NCBI GenBank assembly: GCA_965216395.1
Contig: OZ244156.1
Location: 496,001 to 560,000, forward strand
DNA from: CAZBXD01 sp965216395
GTDB lineage: Bacteria; Pseudomonadota; Alphaproteobacteria; Micavibrionales; SZUA-601
DNA: 64,000 nt
Reading direction: 5' to 3'
Positions 40,707 to 49,428 of this stretch are shown in pieces. The position numbers were made by a program, and so were the translations under genes. The number at the start of each line of letters is the position of its first letter. The stretch's first letter is position 1. The notes under the pieces are model-generated. The model saw only the letters and a list, made by a program, of their open reading frames with translations. It ran no database searches and was not told the origin of the DNA.

Positions 40707-42035
40707 GTGGAAGCGTTCGCGCAAAGCCAAAAGCTTTTAAAAACTGCAATGTCAGTGCAAGCTCAATGTTTGGTCTTAGTTAAGGCTTCTGAAAATTATT
40801 ATTCTTTGACCAAGCAGACGAGTATGTATCAAAAACCATCAAAAATATTTTCAATTTTGAATATTACTGAAACATGGAAAGATTCCCGTGATTCATCTGG
40901 TAAAGGTGGTGCTGCTGGGAGGGATAATCTCTCTGCACATAAGTTTCGTGAAAAATTAGAAAGCAATATAAGCACGATCCGTAAAGAAGTAGTCTTCAAA
41001 AATTATAAATTTAGTCCCCTTAAAGCTTTTCCTCTTCAAAAAAATGAATCTGGTAAACAGAGAATTATTTGCATTCCTACAGTTAAGGATAGATTAGTTC
41101 AACGCGTAATTTTGAGATACCTTACTATTAAAGATGATAAACTTAAGGTTATAACCGAAGACGTATCTTTTGGCGCGTTTAATGGTAAACAATATAGCGT
41201 CCATAAAGCAATTGATTTAGCAATAAAAAGAAGAAGTAAAAGCCCATGGGTTTTGAAAACAGATGTATCCAGCTTTTTTGATCGCATTCCAAGGGGGTAT
41301 TTGAAAAAAGAAATCAAAAAAAGATTTAAAAAAAATAACAGTATAATTCCTATGCTTGATAAGGTTATTGATTGTGAAATCAAGCCTAAAGATAGAAAAG
41401 AAGCTAAAATTATTCATGATAATGGAATTGTAGAAGGGGTGGGTTTAAGACAAGGTATGCCTTTATCGCCTTTACTATCAAATTTAGTATTAAATAAGTT
41501 TGATAGGAAGGTTAAATCTAAAGGCTTAAACCTTATAAGATATGCAGATGATATAATTTGCTTTTGTAATTCTAGAAAAGAGTGTTTGAGTGCTAAGGCA
41601 TTTATAGAGCACGAGCTTCAAAAAGTTGAATTAGAAATACCCGAATTAGGAACTGAAAATTCAAAAACAGTTATATATGAACCTAGTGAAAACGTAATAT
41701 TCTTGGGCGTAGAAATATATAAAAAAGGCACCGTTTATAATAAAAAAATTCCTCAGAAAACTATAGATAGAGCTATTAAAAAATATGAAGATATGCTCAA
41801 TATTGAGGAAAATGTAAAAAACGGAGAAACCATTTTCTCAATTATTCAAAAAATGAAGGGTATCCCAGCTGGTTATAAAGCAGCTTTTCCTAAATGTACA
41901 AATGCATGCACACTGAAAGACCTTCTTGAAAAGAAAGCCGATGAAACCAAAACAAATTTATTGACTAAAACACTTGGTGCTGACGTTCTAAATAATATGG
42001 ATGAAAGCAAAAGAAAATTTATGGGTTTTGATTGA
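40707..42035 (+). CDS. Stand-alone reverse transcriptase, candidate defence RT
   Basis: The 442-residue protein has RT motifs in order: GKQRIICIPTVKDRLVQRVIL (about 113-133), WVLKTDVSSFFDRIP (about 178-192, first catalytic Asp), VGLRQGMPLSPLLSNLVL (about 247-264) and the catalytic RYADDIICF (about 278-286), then EVIFLGVEI-type sequence. The motifs resemble group II intron RTs more than classic retrons, but no maturase X or endonuclease domain follows and no intron structure was seen. It starts at GTG 6 bases after AAGAAGG. It is the first gene of the island, convergent with the DUF4145 gene. Defence function is inference from context. Confidence 0.8.
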   Translation: MEAFAQSQKLLKTAMSVQAQCLVLVKASENYYSLTKQTSMYQKPSKIFSILNITETWKDSRDSSGKGGAAGRDNLSAHKFREKLESNISTIRKEVVFKNYKFSPLKAFPLQKNESGKQRIICIPTVKDRLVQRVILRYLTIKDDKLKVITEDVSFGAFNGKQYSVHKAIDLAIKRRSKSPWVLKTDVSSFFDRIPRGYLKKEIKKRFKKNNSIIPMLDKVIDCEIKPKDRKEAKIIHDNGIVEGVGLRQGMPLSPLLSNLVLNKFDRKVKSKGLNLIRYADDIICFCNSRKECLSAKAFIEHELQKVELEIPELGTENSKTVIYEPSENVIFLGVEIYKKGTVYNKKIPQKTIDRAIKKYEDMLNIEENVKNGETIFSIIQKMKGIPAGYKAAFPKCTNACTLKDLLEKKADETKTNLLTKTLGADVLNNMDESKRKFMGFD

Positions 42036-42037
42036 AT

Positions 42038-43072
42038 TTATTTTCTTTTTGGTACTTCGATATTAAGCTTCTCTATTGCTGGGTTAACAATATATATTTT
42101 GTGCATAAGTTGTTTTATAACTTCTAGGCATGTTTTGACTGTTTGTTGTGAAGGAGTGTAAGATCTGTGCATTACAGCACTTCCTATATCATAAACATCT
42201 TCAAGAATTGTTTTTTCTTTTTCGGATATATGTCCATTTTCATGAAGCGCTATAAGGTTTTTTCTAAAGCTTCCTCTATCATCTAATAAAATAACCATGA
42301 TATTTTCTATTAATGCTCTTATACCAATGGCTGGTAAAGCTCTTAGTCCTGAATTCATAGCACTATTTATTTCAATAACTAATGCTTTCTCGGCTGCTCC
42401 GATGTGGTTAAACCATATTGGAAAACCATTCGGATCATTATCATCAAAGAAGTTAGTAAGGTCGTCTTTAGTATTAAAGGGCTGATCAAGCGAAGTTTGA
42501 GCTAATTGGTTTTGCTCTTTATTCAAGAAATGCCAGCGATAATAATCAGTTAAAACTTCTAGAAAACTACTTCTTTTCAGTACATCTTCATCTATATATA
42601 AGTGAGCTTCGTCATTGAAGGGAAAATCTTTTCCATACCCACGATGTACGTCGTGAGATTTAGATAAATAATATAAAGCAATAATGGACAGCTTATCTTT
42701 TATTTTTTTCTTAGTTAGTATTTGATCTTTTTTAACAGGCGTATCGAGGTTTACTCTATATAGTTCTCTAAGTTTCTCATATATTTCCGAGGCTCTTTCC
42801 AAGATTGGTTTGATATCTGGTGAGTCAATTAACGGAAGAGCGTATGGACGAATAAAATACGCTTCATTCTTTTCGTCTGATTGAATTAAATTCGCAGACT
42901 GTTCCAAATAATCCAATGAATCTATTTGACCAATGTGGTCAGCTCTGTATCTTTTTTTAGGAACAGATGGAGGCATCCCTTTTTGTGCTTCAAATAACCC
43001 ACTTAGCGTTTTTATATGCTCTTTACCCAGAACCTTTCTCGTCTCGTCTATATACACTTGTATTGTATCCAT
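42038..43072 (-). CDS. DUF4145-domain protein
   Basis: The 344-residue soluble protein has a C-terminal DUF4145-like region (about 225-335). It includes SGLRALPAIGIRALIENIMVI and an IGSAVMHRSYTPS segment, as in DUF4145 proteins, which often occur in or beside restriction and other defence systems. The N-terminal 200 residues are not recognised. It converges with the reverse transcriptase (2 bases apart) and is divergent from the gene at 43141. The function is unknown; co-action with a neighbour is speculative. Confidence 0.65.
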   Translation of the reverse strand: MDTIQVYIDETRKVLGKEHIKTLSGLFEAQKGMPPSVPKKRYRADHIGQIDSLDYLEQSANLIQSDEKNEAYFIRPYALPLIDSPDIKPILERASEIYEKLRELYRVNLDTPVKKDQILTKKKIKDKLSIIALYYLSKSHDVHRGYGKDFPFNDEAHLYIDEDVLKRSSFLEVLTDYYRWHFLNKEQNQLAQTSLDQPFNTKDDLTNFFDDNDPNGFPIWFNHIGAAEKALVIEINSAMNSGLRALPAIGIRALIENIMVILLDDRGSFRKNLIALHENGHISEKEKTILEDVYDIGSAVMHRSYTPSQQTVKTCLEVIKQLMHKIYIVNPAIEKLNIEVPKRK

Positions 43073-43140
43073 TATCTTTTATCTCTTTGTTTTAAATAAA
43101 TAATAGCACTTTTTAGAGGATGTGCTAATATCAAAGCGCA

Positions 43141-44226
43141 ATGAATGATAAAAATAATGAGATAATTTTTAATTTCCAAGGCGGAATAGCTGATGAGCAT
43201 GAATTAAATTTTTATGCTGCAGCTAGGTTTCAGTACGCTGCAGCCAGATTGATTTATAGACTAGAGCACTACAGACAAACAGGGTATTTGCTCGATAGAA
43301 TGTCAAAGAAGGTAGAAGCTGATATCAGAGTTTCTGCTGCTAGGGAAGGGTCTTGGGAATTAGGGATTATCTTAGAGGCTTTGCCAGATTTGGTTGATTG
43401 TAGTATTACCGTTCCTCTAGGTGCTTTCCTTGGCTATATTTTTAATTATATAAAACCTAAGTCGAAGGGGAAAAGCTTAGCTTTAAAGTTAGCCAAAGTA
43501 GATTTGGCAAAAGAAGAGCAGAGAACGCTTCAAACTCAAGAGGAAACTAAAAGGCTTGAAATAATAGCATCTTTATCGCATTCAGATAGAGAGCCAACGG
43601 CTCCTGAGGCTCTTCACGTAATTAACAATTATAATTTCTATCAGATTGAAAGCATAGTCCCAGGTGAGATTTCAGGGCAACAAGAGTTAGATTATATAAA
43701 AAACGAACTAGAAGCTGAGAAAGAATTTGAAAAATCCATTGAAGAGTATAAGGACGAGTTAGATCAAATTTCTCCTGAAAAATTAAATCAAATTGCTACT
43801 ATGTTTAAAAATGCAGCCGATGAACTGGCTTACCCTTTAAAAAATTCTGCAAACGAGCTTAGTATATCTGTACCACATGACAAATCTGGTTCGATTAAAA
43901 AAGTATGTGTTTTTAATAAGGAGAGCTTAGAGGGGCTATCTAAAGAGTATAGAGATGAAACTCCCACTTATATGGTTGGAAGTATTAAAAGGTATGACAA
44001 AGAAACTGGCTGGGGGCAGTTTAGAAATAGTGGGCTATTCACTAAACCAATTCCATTTAATGTTCCTGGTGGTAGGAAAAATGAGATGCTTTATGAAGTT
44101 TCTAAGGCAATGGTGTCAGAAGAAATCGGTGCTTCTTTTTATATAGTTAGAGATAAATCTGAAAAACCAATAAGACTTATTTTGAATAGTATTGAAGAAG
44201 ATAAATTTGATAATGAGAATTTTTAA
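43141..44226 (+). CDS. Hypothetical protein resembling DUF7946 proteins
   Basis: The 361-residue protein opens IIFNFQGGIADEHELNFYAAARFQYA and has REGSWELGIILEAL near residue 75. This resembles the N-terminus of the family I recall as DUF7946 (a GG-x-AD-x-H-x-L start and an R-x-GS-W-E segment). A short hydrophobic stretch (PLGAFLGYIFNYI) follows near residue 100, then a charged helical middle, and a C-terminal beta-rich part from about 260. There is no obvious enzyme motif. It lies within the island between DUF4145 and XRE genes. Confidence 0.55.
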   Translation: MNDKNNEIIFNFQGGIADEHELNFYAAARFQYAAARLIYRLEHYRQTGYLLDRMSKKVEADIRVSAAREGSWELGIILEALPDLVDCSITVPLGAFLGYIFNYIKPKSKGKSLALKLAKVDLAKEEQRTLQTQEETKRLEIIASLSHSDREPTAPEALHVINNYNFYQIESIVPGEISGQQELDYIKNELEAEKEFEKSIEEYKDELDQISPEKLNQIATMFKNAADELAYPLKNSANELSISVPHDKSGSIKKVCVFNKESLEGLSKEYRDETPTYMVGSIKRYDKETGWGQFRNSGLFTKPIPFNVPGGRKNEMLYEVSKAMVSEEIGASFYIVRDKSEKPIRLILNSIEEDKFDNENF

Positions 44227-44492
44227 AGCTCTTCTTTCATTTTTTGATGCGTCTCAATTATTGATGGCCACATTTTTGTTAAATAATATGGGCCAAAAAT
44301 AATAAAACATACGAAAAATATATCATTGTAATGTTTTTCTAGTGTCAAAAAGTCAATTTCAAAAATGATATCTATTAATTGTATTGCTAAAGTTAAGAAG
44401 AGGGCTATTGCAACAGGTGCTAATGCAACGCTCATTAATACCATAGCAAGTGTTTTTAGACCTAATATCCACATTTCATACTTTTTCCACAT
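44223..44492 (-). CDS. Small two-helix membrane protein
   Basis: The 89-residue product has two hydrophobic segments (about 12-43 and 56-72) and a short charged tail. It is not recognised. The stop overlaps the end of the gene at 43141 by 4 bases on the opposite strand. Its 5' end faces the XRE regulator gene across 69 bases that contain a perfect 14-base palindrome, so it may be under that regulator. Confidence 0.55.
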   Translation of the reverse strand: MWKKYEMWILGLKTLAMVLMSVALAPVAIALFLTLAIQLIDIIFEIDFLTLEKHYNDIFFVCFIIFGPYYLTKMWPSIIETHQKMKEEL

Positions 44493-44510
44493 TTATAAAC
44501 TCCCTTATTT

Positions 44511-44524
44511 GTAACTATAGTTAC
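44511..44524. promoter_or_regulatory. Palindromic operator candidate
   Basis: GTAACTATAGTTAC is a perfect 14-base palindrome midway between the divergent small membrane-protein gene and the XRE regulator gene. The inner 12 bases recur with one change at 50202-50213, upstream of hsdR. Confidence 0.55.
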
Positions 44525-44561
44525 GTTTTAAATTGTCATCAAGTCCGCAATTATCTTTTGT

Positions 44562-44795
44562 ATGAGAGATAAAGCATCGGAACAGTTAATTGAAAAAGTT
44601 ATTGGTGAGTTTGCCCGTCTTCGTAAAGAACAGGGACTATCACACGAGACACTTGCCGAGAAGGTCGGGGTGAGCCGTCCCGCGATCAGCTTTATTGAAT
44701 CTGGCAAGCGTGTCCCGACTATTTTGACCTGCGCCAAGATTGCTAAAGCACTCGACATGCGTCTCTCAGACATTCTCAATAAATTTGAAAAATAG
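44562..44795 (+). CDS. XRE-family regulator, C-protein size
   Basis: The 77-residue protein is almost entirely one HTH_3 domain: EFARLRKEQGLSHETLAEKVGVSRPAISFIESGKR, then a helix ending LSDILNKFEK. This is the size of restriction-modification controller (C) proteins. It is preceded by a perfect palindrome, and a related site lies before hsdR in the same island. Higher G+C than the neighbouring AT-rich genes hints at separate origin. Autoregulation and control of hsdRMS are inference. Confidence 0.85.
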   Translation: MRDKASEQLIEKVIGEFARLRKEQGLSHETLAEKVGVSRPAISFIESGKRVPTILTCAKIAKALDMRLSDILNKFEK

Positions 44796-44928
44796 AAATC
44801 CCACGATATTTGTAAAGCGTCAGCGCAATTCATCAATACAGTAGGGGAAGGGGCGGCTGTCAAAAAATGGCTTTTTCGACCCGCGTTCTGGGTCCCCCGT
44901 GCATTTTGATAATGATAGGCATATATAT

Positions 44929-45165
44929 TCATTGGATTATATCCCTTTCGACGACCTGATAATAAATCGTATCTTTTTCGTCACGGATTTCTCCGTCCAC
45001 GAGGAATAGGGTCTGGCTCTCGTAGCTATTGATATAGCTGAGCATACCTTTCATGTGTCTTTCTGTGGCTTCTCTGGTCAAGAAGACCCCATGAACGATG
45101 TCATTCATATCTTTAGCTGTGCCACCCATGCCGTCAGAATGTTCGAAAATAATAAAAACTTTCAT
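44929..45165 (-). CDS. Hypothetical small protein
   Basis: The 78-residue product starts MKVFIIFEHSDGMGGTAKDM and is soluble, with an alpha/beta pattern. It is not recognised. It sits between the XRE gene and the integrase end, in the same G+C-richer patch. The stretch 44796-44928 next to it holds no convincing gene; a frame antisense to the XRE gene overlaps its stop by 4 bases but looks spurious. Confidence 0.5.
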   Translation of the reverse strand: MKVFIIFEHSDGMGGTAKDMNDIVHGVFLTREATERHMKGMLSYINSYESQTLFLVDGEIRDEKDTIYYQVVERDIIQ

Positions 45166-45260
45166 CGTTTAATCCCTTTGAATGATGTTCTTGGAGAGCC
45201 CAGTGGAAAGCACAAGCAGTTTGAGAATGAAAAATTTAAGCGGGACGGAGGCTGTAGCAT

Positions 45261-45276
45261 ATTTGAACCTACGACC
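45261..45276 (-). repeat. tRNA T-arm sequence at the integrase 3' end (attachment core candidate)
   Basis: On the minus strand, GGTCGTAGGTTCAAAT covers the last codons and TAG stop of the integrase gene. It is identical to the T-arm of tRNA-fMet (40448-40463) for 16 bases, but in opposite orientation. Integrases whose gene ends inside the attachment site are known, so this is a candidate attP-derived core. Other tRNAs share this T-arm, so the original target could differ. Confidence 0.55.
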
Positions 45277-46540
45277 CATTGATGGCGGCTGGACTTTCGA
45301 GGCGGTAAGCCGCATTAAGCTTATCCATCATTCCATCTGATTGGCTGACTGCGTGCGTATAATATTGCAGAGTGATTTGCGGGCTGGAATGTCCCGCGAT
45401 CTTCGCCACAAGACCGATCTCTACGCCTTGTGCCTGCAAATAAGAGAGAACCATATGACGGGCTGCATAGATCGTGATACGCGGTAAATCCAAACGATCA
45501 AACAGCGGGTACCAAACACGGTTTCTAAAGTTGCTTAGGGTTAAGCCACAATCTGAATTTTCCGTTGGGAGGCGACCAATGCCGCGATCATTCCTCTGTG
45601 ACGGGAAAACACGATACAGCCGTCCATTAAGGCGAGGGCAACGATCTTGCCATTCACGTAGCATAGAGAGTAATTTAGAATTAAGAGGGATCTCACGCAC
45701 GCCTGCAGCGGTTTTAGGGTTGTCTTTCAATTTAGCATTGGGTGATTGGGTTCGAGAAATCAGAACACGCCCCGTGTCGAGGTTTACATCCTCCCACAAT
45801 AAGGCAAGCATCTCACTGGGACGGACACCAGTGAGAAAGAGAAAAGCGTAATACACGCCCCATTTCTTGTCTCGCGACGCCTCTTGCAAAACCAGTTTGA
45901 CTTGTTTTTCAGTTAGCAGCTTTCTGCTCTTACGGCGATGCACAGGACCAGGTCGGCTTGGCATCCGTGCAAGACGGACTTCATAATCTTCTTCAATCAG
46001 GCGAAAGATCGAGGAGAGGTGTTTTTTGGCCAGTTTTGCATTGTAGGTGCCGCTGGCTTTTAAAACGCGTTGATACCACATACGGATCTCGGCGGTGGTT
46101 ATTGTTTCTACGTTGGTATTTGCGCCAAGCATTTTGATAGTTTCTACACCATCAGGAATTTTGCCCGTAATGGCATAGCGATATTTTTGGCGGATGTCGC
46201 CTTTAACTGCAGGGCCGAGGATATAATCATAGGCCACTTGCGTATAGGAGCGGTGCGTGTTTTTGCTAATCGACATCTCTTTGGTCTGTAACCAATAATC
46301 AACAGCTTCTTTAAGAGTGGGTACCTTGCCATTTTTACGCCGTTTCATAGCGCTCGCATTTTTGATTAGTTTATTTTGCGCCGCTTCTGCTTCCTTGCGG
46401 GTGCTAAATCTCTTTTGGCGGCGGTTCCCTGTGGCAGGGTCTTTATAATGTAATAGGTAGCGATCGTGCTCTGAAACCTTGCCTTCACGGTTTCTTTGCT
46501 TGATCCGCCGTTTTGTTATGTTGGTTCTAAAATCTTGCAT
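45269..46540 (-). CDS. Tyrosine-type site-specific integrase
   Basis: From the ATG at 46540, the product is 423 residues. It has an N-terminal arm/AP2-like segment (YLLHYKDPATGNRRQKRFSTRKEAEAAQNKL), a SAM-like core-binding domain, and a catalytic domain. The first arginine is in LTGVRPSEMLALLW (about 239), box II is IYAARHMVLSYL (Tyr in place of the usual first His, seen in other integrases), and the nucleophile region is GHSSPQITLQYYTHA (about 395). The frame could start 23 codons earlier. It is transcribed toward tRNA-fMet, away from the replication genes. Confidence 0.88.
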   Translation of the reverse strand: MQDFRTNITKRRIKQRNREGKVSEHDRYLLHYKDPATGNRRQKRFSTRKEAEAAQNKLIKNASAMKRRKNGKVPTLKEAVDYWLQTKEMSISKNTHRSYTQVAYDYILGPAVKGDIRQKYRYAITGKIPDGVETIKMLGANTNVETITTAEIRMWYQRVLKASGTYNAKLAKKHLSSIFRLIEEDYEVRLARMPSRPGPVHRRKSRKLLTEKQVKLVLQEASRDKKWGVYYAFLFLTGVRPSEMLALLWEDVNLDTGRVLISRTQSPNAKLKDNPKTAAGVREIPLNSKLLSMLREWQDRCPRLNGRLYRVFPSQRNDRGIGRLPTENSDCGLTLSNFRNRVWYPLFDRLDLPRITIYAARHMVLSYLQAQGVEIGLVAKIAGHSSPQITLQYYTHAVSQSDGMMDKLNAAYRLESPAAINGS

Positions 46541-46725
46541 ACGTAATAATGACTCAGTGTAAGTTGTTGATATTAAATGTAATTTTACCATAATCTGGAT
46601 ATTTAACACAATATTTCTTGCGTATCTCTCGCGTACATGCGCGTAGAGAAGGGGTGACGCCCCGCGTCCTAAGCTGCTCTTAATAAGACTAAGACACCTT
46701 TATAAGCGCCACCACCGTTACTTCC

Positions 46726-48624
46726 TTATTGGATTAGGGGGGGATATCCTTCTAACCCTTCTTTTTTTTGTTTTTGTCTTGTCTTGGGGGTAAGATGCTT
46801 TTTAGTTAACCTTGGGTTTACATCGTCTAAGCGTAACTCTATCAAGGGAATGCCAACGCACCTTTGCTGTTGTCCTTGAAAGTACTTACGTTCTTCAATT
46901 GCTCCTTCCACCCTCAAAAGCTGGCTTTTCCAGCCGGATCTCTCCCAGCGCGTCCCTTGATATGCCTTTCGAAGCGCTGGATGATTATCAGCAATATAGA
47001 GGTATCCATTTTCTACGCGTAAACCAGCAGCTTGTAGAGGCCCTTGGTTACTTTCTTTGAGCATAAAAACTGGTACTTCTGCCGCTTGTGCTACAAGTTC
47101 CCAGACATTCTTCATTCTTTCCTCATCTCTTTCATAGTGAAGCGGGTGAGCCATTAAATGTGATAAGCAATCTTGGGCGTCATTTTGCTCATGTCCTTCT
47201 TCGTGACCGTGGATAAGACTTTGATACTTTTTTACCCATAGTTCTATCTCTTTTTCTGTAGGTAATCTGTTTTCAAGTGCTACAAAAGCAGCTCCAAAGC
47301 AAGTTGCAAGGTTCTTTTTTGCTCGTGAATTGATGTTTAATAAGTACGGTTGAAACAACTGTATAGCTTTTAAAATTATGTCGGCCTGTTCAACGCGATC
47401 GAAGCACCAGTTTGTTTGTTGTCCACTAAAATCAATTTGTCCTTTTTCAATTTTTATCTCAATTTTTGGATCATTGTCGTGTGGCATTAACTCAACAACA
47501 AACATCCTTGAAGAGTTAGCTGCATTTTGTCTTAAAAAATCAATACCAGAAAATAAGAAAGTAGATGAAACTAAAAACTCCATATGGCGTCCACTGGGTG
47601 TTCCTTTAACACCTGAAGCGTTTGCAGAGTAACTACTCCTTGCAAGATCCATGATTTTCTCTCGTCGTGACATATTAGAGGCTTCAAACTCATCAATCAC
47701 AACGGGAAGAGCATTTTCACCTAATTTCTGCCTTAATCCTGCTTCAGTTGTTACAGAACCATCAAACACCAAAGCTAGTGGGGTTAGCAAACCCTCCACG
47801 CCTATTAAAAGTGAAGTTTTACCTGTGTTCTTAGCGCCTGTTAAATATAAATGTGGTCTCTGTTGTAGTGATCCGCATATAGGCGCATAACTGAGCCATC
47901 CTAAAACTAAGATTGCATAGTTTGGGTCTTTCCAGTTAAACAGCTGGAGCCAATCTAATACCTTGTCTGCTAAAATTGCTTCTCCTTCAAGCGTCTCATA
48001 TTCTTCAAAACGTGTGTAGGTGTACCACCCTTGTTCTGGTATAGGACCGTACAAGTTATTAATGAAGTTACCTTTTTTACCGCGCCAGCCACCAAGACCT
48101 CGAATACGGGTTGCATCGAGTTTCCCTTTCGCTAAGCATTCTGAGATTAAAGTGTCTGCAATTGTTGCTGCATCGAACCCATAAGAGTTCTTTGCAGGTG
48201 CAAATTGTCGCCAAAAATGTTTGCTGCCTAATTCAAGCAGTTCAGAACTAGTGGCCAGCTGTTTTGCAGATTTCACCTTCATTGTATTAAGTCTTTGGTC
48301 AAAGAATGCAAACTTCTCATCCCGCGTACAGCCTTTCGGGATTGGCCCCACACTACCAGGATCGTAAGGTTTAAAACGATCGCCATGGCTGTGTTCTAAA
48401 CCCCAATCATAACTATTAGGCAGTTCTTTAATTAAGTTACCACTGTAGCTTTCAGGAAGAAGCGACTCTACAGAGACGCACCATGTTTCTTTATCAACCA
48501 TATGGGCTGTGTATTGTGCGATTGTGATGCTAGGTTTGTTAGTCTCTTCACCGTTGAGTAGAAATGTATGTTCAGGAAGAGAAATAACTTTTTTAATAAA
48601 ATCTAATTTGCTGTTATTCAACAT
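46726..48624 (-). CDS. P-loop replication protein (DUF927/SF3-helicase-like)
   Basis: From the ATG at 48624 (GAGGAG upstream), the protein has 632 residues. A central ATPase has Walker A GAKNTGKTSLL (about 263-273) and Walker B LPVVIDEFEA (about 303-312). An SGVKGTPSGR segment and an arginine-bearing ANSSRMF follow. This architecture fits the helicase of satellite and plasmid replication modules. It overlaps the prim-pol gene by 11 bases, so the pair likely acts as a split primase-helicase, comparable to the fused alpha protein of P4. Confidence 0.7.
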   Translation of the reverse strand: MLNNSKLDFIKKVISLPEHTFLLNGEETNKPSITIAQYTAHMVDKETWCVSVESLLPESYSGNLIKELPNSYDWGLEHSHGDRFKPYDPGSVGPIPKGCTRDEKFAFFDQRLNTMKVKSAKQLATSSELLELGSKHFWRQFAPAKNSYGFDAATIADTLISECLAKGKLDATRIRGLGGWRGKKGNFINNLYGPIPEQGWYTYTRFEEYETLEGEAILADKVLDWLQLFNWKDPNYAILVLGWLSYAPICGSLQQRPHLYLTGAKNTGKTSLLIGVEGLLTPLALVFDGSVTTEAGLRQKLGENALPVVIDEFEASNMSRREKIMDLARSSYSANASGVKGTPSGRHMEFLVSSTFLFSGIDFLRQNAANSSRMFVVELMPHDNDPKIEIKIEKGQIDFSGQQTNWCFDRVEQADIILKAIQLFQPYLLNINSRAKKNLATCFGAAFVALENRLPTEKEIELWVKKYQSLIHGHEEGHEQNDAQDCLSHLMAHPLHYERDEERMKNVWELVAQAAEVPVFMLKESNQGPLQAAGLRVENGYLYIADNHPALRKAYQGTRWERSGWKSQLLRVEGAIEERKYFQGQQQRCVGIPLIELRLDDVNPRLTKKHLTPKTRQKQKKEGLEGYPPLIQ

Positions 48625-49129
48625 AGGGTAACTCCTCATATTTGCATTCCCACAATGGCTTGGCTCCAGCCCATTTGTATTCTGGCCCATCAGGGTGGAT
48701 GGATGGTGGTATAATCACATAGGATGATTTTGCGAGGATGTCGCAAACACTTTTTCCATTATGATCTTTGATTACACTTTTCTTAAATGCTGCGGGAAAG
48801 CGGACGAAATAAGTCAGTCCTCTCGGTGACCTTTTAATTGCAGGGCAATATCCTAAGATTGATCCTACAAAAGATGAATATCTATCATCATCGACATCGA
48901 GAGCGCCTAATATAGTACCGTCAGGGAGTTTTGTACCCATGACAACGGCAATATTACCTTCGGGATACTTTCTGAGCCACTCAACTTGCCTATCAGCACT
49001 AGGAATGTTGTCAGCATAACTGTACTGATTTTTTATTAGAGGGGATTTAGCTTCTTTCTTACAGGGGATAGCTGAATAACCTGCGGCCCATAACATGGGT
49101 GCATGAGTTGCAAATATACGATTACTCAT
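48614..49129 (-). CDS. Bifunctional DNA primase/polymerase (prim-pol) domain protein
   Basis: From the ATG at 49129 (GGAGG 5 bases upstream), the 171-residue protein is a single prim-pol domain. It has PMLWAAGYSAIPC near the start, LGALDVDDDRY with the catalytic acidic pair (about 72-82), RSPRGLTYFVRFP, and VIIPPSIHPDGPEYKWAG near the end. It would synthesise primers or copy DNA for autonomous replication of the element. It overlaps the excisionase-like gene and the helicase gene, forming one operon. Confidence 0.85.
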   Translation of the reverse strand: MSNRIFATHAPMLWAAGYSAIPCKKEAKSPLIKNQYSYADNIPSADRQVEWLRKYPEGNIAVVMGTKLPDGTILGALDVDDDRYSSFVGSILGYCPAIKRSPRGLTYFVRFPAAFKKSVIKDHNGKSVCDILAKSSYVIIPPSIHPDGPEYKWAGAKPLWECKYEELPYVE

Positions 49130-49322
49130 GTCTACCTCCGGCATTTATATCATTTTTCATGATCTCTAGTACTTCAGATATTGAAACCATCATTCTTGAT
49201 TTTTTGATTTGGTAGTGCGGCACAATGCCTTCTTTGACAGCCTCTAATAGCTGTCTGTAAGGCACGCCGATAAGGCTACTAGCCTCTGTAATGGTGTGTA
49301 GTTTTTCTGGAATTTGATTCAT
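49122..49322 (-). CDS. AlpA/excisionase-like DNA-binding protein
   Basis: The 66-residue protein has a MerR-like winged helix pattern: ITEASSLIGVPYRQLLEAVKEGIVPHYQIKKSRM, as in AlpA and excisionase-family regulators of satellites and integrative elements. It is first in the operon with prim-pol and helicase and overlaps prim-pol by 8 bases. It could drive excision or regulate the integrase. Confidence 0.75.
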   Translation of the reverse strand: MNQIPEKLHTITEASSLIGVPYRQLLEAVKEGIVPHYQIKKSRMMVSISEVLEIMKNDINAGGRHE

Positions 49323-49428
49323 AGTTTTTTACCTTCAAAAATTACAGTGAGGACATCTCATTGCTTCTTGAGGGCATGAAATCAGAATTTTATATGGTTA
49401 GATAACCTAGGGGGTACGAGGGGGGTAA

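Noticed and set aside
44528..44932. 134-residue frame antisense to the XRE regulator
   Set aside because: It covers the whole XRE gene on the other strand and has no recognisable domain; the XRE frame has a clear HTH. A 4-base overlap with the gene at 44929 is its only support.
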